Source: Jeongeupia sp. USM3 | GTDB taxonomy: Bacteria > Pseudomonadota > Gammaproteobacteria > Burkholderiales > Chitinibacteraceae | NCBI RefSeq assembly: GCF_001808185.1 | Contig: NZ_CP017668.1 | Location: 62,001 to 126,000 of the forward strand | Length of the DNA stretch: 64,000 bases | Reading direction: 5' to 3' | In this document: in pieces, positions 58,403 to 64,000 of the stretch | How positions within the stretch are numbered: position 1 is the stretch's first letter | How the letters are laid out: every line of letters starts with the position of its first letter | Translations under genes and position numbers: made by a program | The notes under the pieces: generated by a model | What the model saw: only the letters and a program-made list of their open reading frames with translations | What the model was told of the DNA's origin: nothing | Databases searched by the model: none

Positions 58403-59743
58403 ATGTCCGCAGAACTCAGCGCCTGGTTCGCCGAAAAGGGCGAACTGGCGTTTGCCAAGCGCGCCCTCGTCATGCCTTGGCGCCACCGAACCCCGATCAC
58501 CGAGGCCGACCATCCCGCCGCATGGCAAAGGTTGCAGGCGACGCCTCGCCATGGCCGCAAGGGGCTGGCTTACGTGCATGTGCCGTTCTGTGCCAATCAC
58601 TGTCTTTTCTGCGGCTTCTACCAGAACCGCTGGCAGGAGGAGGCATCGCGCCCTTATACCGACCGGCTGATCGCCGAGATCGAGCGCGAGGCCGATACGG
58701 GGCTGGTGCAGGGCGCGCCGATCCACGCGGTCTACCTCGGCGGCGGCACGCCGTCGGCGCTGGCCGCGAACGATCTGGCCCGCTTGATCACCGCGCTGCG
58801 CAACCACCTGCCGCTGGCGCCCGATGCGGAGATCACCGTCGAGGGCCGCATCCGCCATTTCGACGATGCCCGCATTGATGCCTGCCTCGACGCCGGCGCC
58901 AACCGTTTCTCGATCGGCGTGCAAAGCTTCGACAGCCACGTCCGGCAGCGGCTCGGCCGGCAGGCGAGCGGCGAGCAGGCGGCCGCCTTCCTTGAAGGAC
59001 TGGCCCGCCGCGATCGCGCCACCGTCGTTTGCGACCTGATCTTCGGCCTGCCCGATCAGGACGAGGCGGTCTGGCGGCGCGACCTTGACACCGTCTGCGC
59101 CTTGCCGCTCGACGGCGTCGACCTGTACGCACTGAACCTCTTGCCGACGACGCCGCTGTTCAAGGCGGTCGAGCTGCAGCGGCGCAGCCTGTCGAGCCCG
59201 CAGGAGCGCCAGCGCATGTACCTCGCCGGCGTCGCGCGGCTGGCCGACGCAGGTTGGGCGCAGCTGTCGAACAGCCACTGGGCGCGGACGACGCGCGAAC
59301 GCAATCTCTACAACCAGCTGATCAAGGACGGCGCCGACTGCCTTGCCTTCGGATCGGGTGCCGGTGGCAGCGCACACGGCGTCAGCTATGTCGTCGGTGG
59401 CGAGCTGGCCGGCTACGAGGCGCAGATCGACGCCGGGCTCAAGCCGCTGTCGAACATGGCGACGAGCGACGCCTGGCAGCGGACCCGCGACGCCGTCACC
59501 GGCGGCATCGAGCGCGGCCGGCTCGACCTGCGCACGCTGCCGCTCGACGACGCCGGCATCGTGGCGGCGCAACTGCAGCCGCTGATCGCCAACTGGCACG
59601 AAGCAGGCCTGCTCGCCGACGCCGGGCCGGTGCTGCGGCTGACGCCGCGCGGCCGCTTCTGGGCCAACAACCTGCACTCGGCGCTGAACGAGCTGGTCCC
59701 GTCACTTGCCACCGCCGCAGCCGCCGAATCCATCGCCGCCTGA
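58403..59743 (+). CDS. hutW: Radical SAM heme-opening methyltransferase, HutW/ChuW family
   Basis: 446 residues. Radical SAM cluster C63-x3-C67-x2-C70 (CANHCLFCGF), GGGTP motif (YLGGGTPSAL) and a HemN-like C-terminal region. In E. coli O157 ChuW opens the heme ring without oxygen, releasing iron and yielding anaerobilin. The neighbours hutX and a ChuY-like gene make this assignment stronger than coproporphyrinogen oxidase (HemN/HemW), to which the family is related. Fur-box-like site upstream; 16 bp before hutX. Confidence 0.92.
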   Translation: MSAELSAWFAEKGELAFAKRALVMPWRHRTPITEADHPAAWQRLQATPRHGRKGLAYVHVPFCANHCLFCGFYQNRWQEEASRPYTDRLIAEIEREADTGLVQGAPIHAVYLGGGTPSALAANDLARLITALRNHLPLAPDAEITVEGRIRHFDDARIDACLDAGANRFSIGVQSFDSHVRQRLGRQASGEQAAAFLEGLARRDRATVVCDLIFGLPDQDEAVWRRDLDTVCALPLDGVDLYALNLLPTTPLFKAVELQRRSLSSPQERQRMYLAGVARLADAGWAQLSNSHWARTTRERNLYNQLIKDGADCLAFGSGAGGSAHGVSYVVGGELAGYEAQIDAGLKPLSNMATSDAWQRTRDAVTGGIERGRLDLRTLPLDDAGIVAAQLQPLIANWHEAGLLADAGPVLRLTPRGRFWANNLHSALNELVPSLATAAAAESIAA

Positions 59744-59759
59744 ATCCTGGAGAACCGAA

Positions 59760-60308
59760 ATGAACGCACCCGCAACCTCGCTCGCCGAACGTCTCGCTGC
59801 CGATGCCGATGGCATTCTCGAAAACCTCGCCCGTGAATACGGCGTCAGCCTGCTCGACGTCGTGACCGCCATGCCTGAAGCAGGCCCCGGCGCGATGCGC
59901 ACGCTGCTGCCCGGCGACCGCTTCGCCGACGTCATGGCCGAAATCAGCCACTGGGGCGACGTGACGCTGCTGACGCACAGCGCAGACGCCATCCTCGAGT
60001 TCCACGGCCGCGTGCCGGTCGGCCGCTCGGCGCACGGCTTCTTCAACCTGCGCGGCGGCGGTTCGCTCAGCGGCCACATCCGCGCCGACCGCTGCACGAC
60101 GATCGCGCTGGTCGAGCGCCCGTTCATGGGGCTCGCGACGGCGAGCGTGATCTTCTTCAACCCGGATGGCGGGGCGATGTACAAGGTCTTCGTCCGCCGC
60201 AACAAGGACAAGAGCCTGGACGCCGAACAACTGGTACGCTTCCGCGCTTTGGCCGCGGCAAAAACCTGCTGCGGCGGTTGCCAGGGAGAAGGGTCGTGCG
60301 GGGATTGA
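59760..60308 (+). CDS. hutX: Cytosolic heme carrier HutX/ChuX
   Basis: 182 residues of the HutX/ChuX fold (related to half of HemS): LAREYGVSLLDVVTAMPE, WGDVTLLTHSADAILEFHGRVP and GFFNLRGGGSLSGHIRADRC. The C-terminus is unusual in carrying clustered cysteines (KTCCGGCQGEGSCGD). HutX passes heme to a degrading enzyme; here it would be HutW or HmuS. GGAG is 5-8 nt before the ATG. The end overlaps the next gene by 13 nt. Confidence 0.93.
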   Translation: MNAPATSLAERLAADADGILENLAREYGVSLLDVVTAMPEAGPGAMRTLLPGDRFADVMAEISHWGDVTLLTHSADAILEFHGRVPVGRSAHGFFNLRGGGSLSGHIRADRCTTIALVERPFMGLATASVIFFNPDGGAMYKVFVRRNKDKSLDAEQLVRFRALAAAKTCCGGCQGEGSCGD

Positions 60309-60928
60309 TCGTATTCGGCGCCAGTCGTGGCGTCGGGCTGGAAGTCGCGAAACAGGCGAGGGCGCAGGGGCGGCCGGTGCGCGCGATGCTGCGCGACGGC
60401 AGCGATGCGGCAGCGCTTGAAGCCATCGGTGCCGACATCGTTCGCGGCGATGCGCTCGACGCCGCGGCGGTCGATGCCGCCATGGCCGGCCTGGACGCCG
60501 GTACCGATGTGGTGACGACGCTGGGCAGCTTCGGCCCCGGCGTGCCGGTCGATTATCTCGGCAACCGCAACGTGATCGACGCCGCCGAGCGCGCCGGGCT
60601 CAGGCGGCTGGTGCTGGTCACCTCGCTCGGTGGCAGCGAAACCTGGCCGCACCTGTCCGAGCGGTCACGCAAGGGCTTTGGCGGCGCGGTGCGCGAAAAG
60701 ACGCTGGCCGAGGCCTGGCTGCGCACCAGCGGGCTCGACCACACCATCATCCGCCCCGGCGGCCTGCGCGACGGTGCGGCGCTGGGCGGCGCACTGCGGA
60801 TCGAGAACGAGGAAGCGCACGGCTTCGTCCGCCGCGCCGATGTCGCAGCCGTGGTGCTCGGCTGCCTGGCCGATCCGGCAACGATCGGCCGGGCGTTCAG
60901 CATCGTCGATCCGGGCTGCCCGGCCTGA
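60296..60928 (+). CDS. NAD(P)-dependent reductase, ChuY-like (anaerobilin reductase)
   Basis: 210 residues. Rossmann start with LIVFGASRGVGLEVAKQARAQG (dinucleotide-binding Gly-rich loop), then YLGNRNVIDAAERAGLRRLVLVTSLG and IIRPGGLRDG, i.e. an NmrA/SDR-like fold. The order hutW-hutX-this matches chuW-chuX-chuY, where ChuY reduces anaerobilin. GTG 60296 was chosen as start because GGGAGAAGGG precedes it and it follows directly on the Rossmann fold. Function is inferred from context. Confidence 0.8.
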   Translation: MRGLIVFGASRGVGLEVAKQARAQGRPVRAMLRDGSDAAALEAIGADIVRGDALDAAAVDAAMAGLDAGTDVVTTLGSFGPGVPVDYLGNRNVIDAAERAGLRRLVLVTSLGGSETWPHLSERSRKGFGGAVREKTLAEAWLRTSGLDHTIIRPGGLRDGAALGGALRIENEEAHGFVRRADVAAVVLGCLADPATIGRAFSIVDPGCPA

Positions 60929-61077
60929 GCCGGCACGACGGCTGACACCGTCCTTCCAGCCAGGCCGCCATTTCCGGCATGGATCTGCAACCTTTCGCAA
61001 GCGCGGGCCTCCTACCTGATGTAGGGGCGGCAGCAAGCCCCCGCGCCAAGTCGCTTCAAGGCGACAAGGAGGTTCGT

Positions 61078-61479
61078 ATGACCCGAGTCCAAAGCACTTT
61101 CGCCATTGGCCTGTTGACCGCAGTGCTTGCCGGGCCGGCCTGGGCCGAGCCCTTGCCGGTGCAAACGCAGGGCAATGTGTCCTATGTGAGCGGCGGCATC
61201 GGCGATGAGGAAATGGCGGCGCTCAAGTCGATGCAGAAAAGCTATAACCTGCATCTGCTGTTCGTCGACCGTGGCGGCCACTATCTGAGCGGAACGCAGG
61301 TGGCAGTCAAGAACGCCCGGGGCGAAACGGTACTCGACGCCGAGTCCGACGGCCCGTACTTCTACGCCAGCCTGCCGACCGGCCGCTACAGCGTGAGCGC
61401 CAGCAACGAAGGCAGGACGCAGACCCGTCCGCTGCAGGTCGGCACCAAGGGCGGCAAGCAGACCACTTTCCGCTGGTAG
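61078..61479 (+). CDS. Small periplasmic protein with carboxypeptidase-regulatory-like (beta-sandwich) domain
   Basis: 133 residues. Signal peptide FAIGLLTAVLAGPAWA. The mature part contains VSYVSGGIGDEEMAALKSM, then HLLFVDRGGHYLSGTQVAVKN and GPYFYASLPTGRYSVSASNEG, resembling a CarboxypepD_reg-like/transthyretin-like sandwich. AAGGAGG at 61066-61072 is well placed before the ATG at 61078. A GTCGC/GCGAC hairpin (61050-61065) abuts the Shine-Dalgarno and could modulate translation. Function unknown. Confidence 0.7.
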   Translation: MTRVQSTFAIGLLTAVLAGPAWAEPLPVQTQGNVSYVSGGIGDEEMAALKSMQKSYNLHLLFVDRGGHYLSGTQVAVKNARGETVLDAESDGPYFYASLPTGRYSVSASNEGRTQTRPLQVGTKGGKQTTFRW

Positions 61480-61492
61480 CGGGTATCTCGTC

Positions 61493-61531
61493 GGGACAGG
61501 AACCGGCCCGTGCGGCCGGTTCCCTGTGTCC
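61493..61531. terminator. Strong hairpin after periplasmic protein gene
   Basis: GGGACAGGAACCGGCC - CGTGC - GGCCGGTTCCCTGTGTCC. Stable stem but no T-run, 13 bp after the stop. Terminator or mRNA end-stabiliser. Confidence 0.5.
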
Positions 61532-61561
61532 GCCGCGATCCGGCAACGGTGTTCGGGCCAG

Positions 61562-61694
61562 GAGCGGCTGGCAAAAACCGGTGCAACGGTGCTGGCAGGG
61601 CGTACGAACACGTCCCGCACGGACTTCCTGCGGTCGCAACGGTACAGGCAGTACGGCAGAGGAGTACGACGCAGCCGGCGGCGTTGTGTCAGCC
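61562..61694. repeat. Diverged copy of MITE-like repeat
   Basis: Shares with the reverse complement of 33373-33487 the block GTGCAACGGTGCTGGCARGGCGTRCG, then CAGTACGGCA and GAGYACRACGCAGCCRGCRG, with about 25 bp extra in the middle (61610-61637). Ends are degraded inverted repeats. In the intergenic space between convergent genes. Confidence 0.75.
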
Positions 61695-61699
61695 CGCGC

Positions 61700-62863
61700 T
61701 TACCGCGTCGCCCACTGCCAGGGCGGCCTTTCCAGCTCGCCCAGTCCCGCAATCCGCGTTTCGCCGAAGTCCTTTTCCAGCATCAGCGCGTTGCAGTCGC
61801 CGTGGCGCTCCAGTGCCGCGATCAGCCGCGCGGCATGCGAGACGACGATGACTTGCGTGTCCTGCGCCGCACGCCGGATCAGCCGTGCCAGCGCCGGCAG
61901 CAGGTCCGGGTGCAGGCTGGTTTCCGGTTCGTTCAGCACCAGCAGCGCCGGCGGGCGCGGCGTGAGCAGGGCGGCGACGAGCAGCAGGTAGCGCAGCGTG
62001 CCGTCCGAGAGCTCCGCGCTCGACAGCGGCCGCAGCAGGCCGTGCTGGCGCATGCCGACGCCGAAGCGTCCGCGTTCGGCAACGATTTCGATGACCGAAC
62101 CCGGAAACGCATCGTCGATCGCCGCTTCGAGCGCATCGTCGTCGCCGATCTCGATGATCGTCTGCAGTGCCGCGGCCAGATCGCTGCCGTCGTGGTTCAG
62201 TACCGGCGTGCGCGTGCCGACCTGCGTCTGCCGCGCCGGGGCATCGGCGTCGGTGCGGAAGTGATCGTAGAAGCGCCACGAGCGCATCAGTTCGCGCAGC
62301 CGCAGCACCTCGGGCGCGAGCAGCGGGTCGGCGCACTGCAGCATCATGCTGTCGAAACCGGCGATGTTGCGGGTCAGCACCCGCCAGTCGCGGGCATCGC
62401 GCACCTTGACGAGCGGCCCCTGCCGGTCGGCGAGCAGGGCGGCGGGTCGCAGTACCGGGCCGGCCCACAGGCATTCGCGCTTGATCTCGGGGTCGAGGCC
62501 GAATAGCGAGTTCGGCACCGGTTCTGGCATGCCGATGTCGATCGCGTAGCCGAAATCGTCGCCGGCGAAGCCGAGCCTGAGGTGGACCGGTTCGTTGCGC
62601 ACCGTGCCCTGTACCGGCGCGTCGCCGCGGCGCATCGCCCGCGAGATCGACTCGGGCCCGGCCCACAGCGTCGACGGCAGCCCGCCCTCGCGCGCCAGCG
62701 ACGGGATCACCCGGCCCTGCGCCGTTTCGGCCAGTAGCCGCAACGCGCGGTACAGGTTCGATTTGCCGCTGCCGTTGGCACCGGTGATCACGTTCAGCCG
62801 CGCCAGCGGCAGCACCAGCTGCCGCAGCGAGCGGTAGTTGGCGATCGCCAGCGTCGTCAGCAT
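61700..62863 (-). CDS. AAA family ATPase (RecF/SMC-like, single gene)
   Basis: 387 residues. Walker A VITGANGSGKSNLYRALRLL at the N-terminus, a middle without coiled coil long enough for SMC, signature-like LSSAELSDGTLRYLLL, Walker B LLVLNEPETSLHPDLLPAL and a His-switch region VIVVSHAARLIAAL. It resembles the AAA_21/RecF-like group of stand-alone ATPases (some of which belong to defence systems), but no TOPRIM or nuclease domain or partner gene is adjacent. The ATG at 62863 abuts the inverted-repeat element at 62864. Confidence 0.85.
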   Translation of the reverse strand: MLTTLAIANYRSLRQLVLPLARLNVITGANGSGKSNLYRALRLLAETAQGRVIPSLAREGGLPSTLWAGPESISRAMRRGDAPVQGTVRNEPVHLRLGFAGDDFGYAIDIGMPEPVPNSLFGLDPEIKRECLWAGPVLRPAALLADRQGPLVKVRDARDWRVLTRNIAGFDSMMLQCADPLLAPEVLRLRELMRSWRFYDHFRTDADAPARQTQVGTRTPVLNHDGSDLAAALQTIIEIGDDDALEAAIDDAFPGSVIEIVAERGRFGVGMRQHGLLRPLSSAELSDGTLRYLLLVAALLTPRPPALLVLNEPETSLHPDLLPALARLIRRAAQDTQVIVVSHAARLIAALERHGDCNALMLEKDFGETRIAGLGELERPPWQWATR

Positions 62864-63134
62864 GAGAACCTGTTCACGACCTTGTTACGGCCGCGTTCCG
62901 GGCAGTGCCGGGGGGAGGGCAAGGCGCGGACCGCGTCGCGGTACGCGTACCGCAAGCGGTTTGCAACGCGGCCATCCGCCGGCAATGCCGGAAACCCGGA
63001 GGGCCGGGCCGGAAAAATCGCATTCATTATGTTGTGCTCCTTGCCAATAACCGGTTACTGCCCGCGCCGCACGCCGTGTGCCTGCGCTTTTTCCGGCTCG
63101 GCGCGGCCGTGAAAAGGTCGTAAACAGGTTCTTA
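62864..63134. mobile_element. 271-bp non-coding element with ~31-bp imperfect terminal inverted repeats
   Basis: Left arm 62866-62896 (AGAACCTGTTCACGACCTTG...) and right arm 63104-63134 on the opposite strand match at 28 of 31 positions. The element fills the whole space between nadB's stop codon (inside the right arm) and the ATPase start. No transposase ORF. Interior has short palindromes (GGTACGCGTACC at 62940-62951). MITE-like. Confidence 0.65.
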
Positions 63135-64000
63135 GGGCGCCAGCACCGTCGGCTTGGATTCGGTCAGGATGCCCGGATAGTCGCGGCTGTAATGCAGGCC
63201 GCGGCTTTCCTTGCGTGCCAGTGCCGAGCGCACGATCAGTTCGGCCGTGGTGACGAGGTTGCGCAGCTCGATCAGGTCGTTGGAGACGCGGAAGTTGCTG
63301 TAGTAGTCGTCGATTTCGTGCTGCAGCAGCTCGATCCGGTGCTGGGCGCGTTCGAGCCGCTTGTTGGTGCGGACGATGCCGACGTAGTCCCACATGAAGC
63401 GGCGCAGCTCGTCCCAGTTGTGGGCGATCACGACTTCCTCGTCCGGGTCGGTCACACGGCTTTCGTCCCACTCGGGAATCTGCGGCTGCGGATGCGGCCT
63501 GGCGGCGAGGATGTCCTCGGCCGCGGCCTTGCCGATCACCATGCATTCGAGCAGCGAGTTGCTCGCCAGCCGGTTCGCGCCGTGCAGGCCGGTGTAGCTG
63601 ACCTCGCCGACGCCATAGAGGCCGTCGACCTCGGTGCGGCCGGCGTGGTCGACGACCAGCCCGCCGCAGGTGTAGTGCGCGGCCGGCACGACCGGAATCG
63701 GCTGCTTGGTGATGTCGATGCCGAGCTCGAGGCAGCGCTGGTAGATGTTCGGAAAGTGCTCTTTGACGAACTTCGACGGCTTGTAGCTGATGTCCAGATA
63801 CACGCAGTCGTAGCCGCCTTTCTTCATCTCGAAGTCGATGGCCCTGGCCACGACGTCGCGCGGCGCCAGTTCGGCGCGCTCGTCGTGGTCGGGCATGAAG
63901 CGCGTGCCGTCGGGCAGCCGCAGGATGCCGCCTTCGCCGCGCACCGCCTCGGTGATCAGGAAGGACTTGGCGTGCGGGTGATACAGGCAGGTCGGGTGGA
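63132..64000 (-). CDS. nadB: L-aspartate oxidase, C-terminal part (cut by window edge)
   Basis: FAD enzyme oxidising L-aspartate to iminoaspartate in NAD biosynthesis. About 289 residues are visible, starting inside the gene in frame with HPTCLYHPHAKSFLITEA. Signature features: RGEGGILRLPDGTRFMPDHDERAELAPRDVVARAI split over about 20-55, the Arg/His-rich AAHYTCGGLVVDHAGRTEVDGLYGVGEV, ASNSLLECMVIGK, and the C-terminal helical domain with MWDYVGIVRTNKRLERA. The stop lies inside the inverted-repeat element. The N-terminus is beyond the window. Confidence 0.95.
   Translation of the reverse strand, partial: HPTCLYHPHAKSFLITEAVRGEGGILRLPDGTRFMPDHDERAELAPRDVVARAIDFEMKKGGYDCVYLDISYKPSKFVKEHFPNIYQRCLELGIDITKQPIPVVPAAHYTCGGLVVDHAGRTEVDGLYGVGEVSYTGLHGANRLASNSLLECMVIGKAAAEDILAARPHPQPQIPEWDESRVTDPDEEVVIAHNWDELRRFMWDYVGIVRTNKRLERAQHRIELLQHEIDDYYSNFRVSNDLIELRNLVTTAELIVRSALARKESRGLHYSRDYPGILTESKPTVLAP

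Noticed and set aside
58403..59743. Assignment of the radical SAM gene as coproporphyrinogen oxidase (hemN) or HemW
   Set aside because: Related fold, but the hutX and ChuY-like neighbours and Fur-box context favour HutW/ChuW.

Overview
This 64-kb window is GC-rich, densely coding chromosomal DNA of a Gram-negative bacterium. The betaproteobacterial flavour (HemP-led hemin locus, RNase R with a long basic tail, YgfX-type protein, NimR-like regulator, CusCBA with fused CusF, type-1-like fimbriae) suggests Neisseriales (Chromobacterium or Chitinibacter relatives). That placement is inference from gene content and base composition, not from a marker gene. No rRNA, CRISPR array, prophage or complete insertion sequence was seen. 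Genes are cut by both window ends: a sensor kinase on the left and nadB on the right.

Layout. (1) 1-2515: a TctD/QseB-type two-component pair preceded by hemH. (2) 2512-7244, minus strand: outer-membrane protein, MoxR ATPase, DUF58 protein, TgpA-like transglutaminase and hemH, with overlapping stop/start codons. (3) 7356-17299: deacetylase-family protein, a polar amino-acid ABC transporter without its ATPase, Pit phosphate transporter, SelO, YbaK, PduO-type adenosyltransferase, and a divergent AraC regulator/MFS exporter pair. (4) 17415-22386: two near-identical tRNA-Leu(CAG) genes, rnr, a hypothetical protein, a SIMPL protein and a YgfX-like protein. (5) 22419-35766: a copper/silver island. 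One operon encodes CusC, CusB-CusF, CusA and CusF. A second encodes a small protein, a TolC-family lipoprotein, a multicopper oxidase, a cupredoxin and a CusF-like protein. CusRS lies between them, next to a perfect 10+10 palindrome.

(6) 35929-50848: a chaperone-usher fimbrial island and the best candidate for an undescribed system. A four-gene operon (pilin, chaperone, usher, two-domain adhesin) is bracketed by two RcsC/BvgS-like hybrid kinases, each followed by an RcsB-like regulator, and the second pair is followed by a stand-alone EAL protein. Six 14-bp elements of the form TARGR-N5-CCKA lie upstream of the first RcsB-like gene, the pilin, the second kinase and the EAL gene. They resemble the E. 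coli RcsAB box. The locus therefore looks like a self-contained Rcs-like circuit joining phosphorelay, c-di-GMP and fimbriae. It is comparable in parts list to pvrSR/rcsCB beside cupD in Pseudomonas aeruginosa, but has duplicated regulators and an EAL protein without a receiver domain. The adhesin has an A8 tract in its signal peptide and lower GC than its neighbours.

(7) 51672-60928: iron/heme acquisition. Minus strand: hemP, TonB-dependent heme receptor, hmuS, hmuT, hmuU, hmuV. Plus strand, divergent: a HutW/ChuW radical SAM enzyme, HutX and a ChuY-like reductase (anaerobic heme opening). Two Fur-box-like sites lie in the shared promoter. (8) 61078-64000: a small periplasmic protein, a RecF/SMC-like ATPase, a 271-bp inverted-repeat element and nadB. 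A small MITE-like repeat family occurs at 33373-33487, 61562-61694 and, degraded, at 29445-29510.
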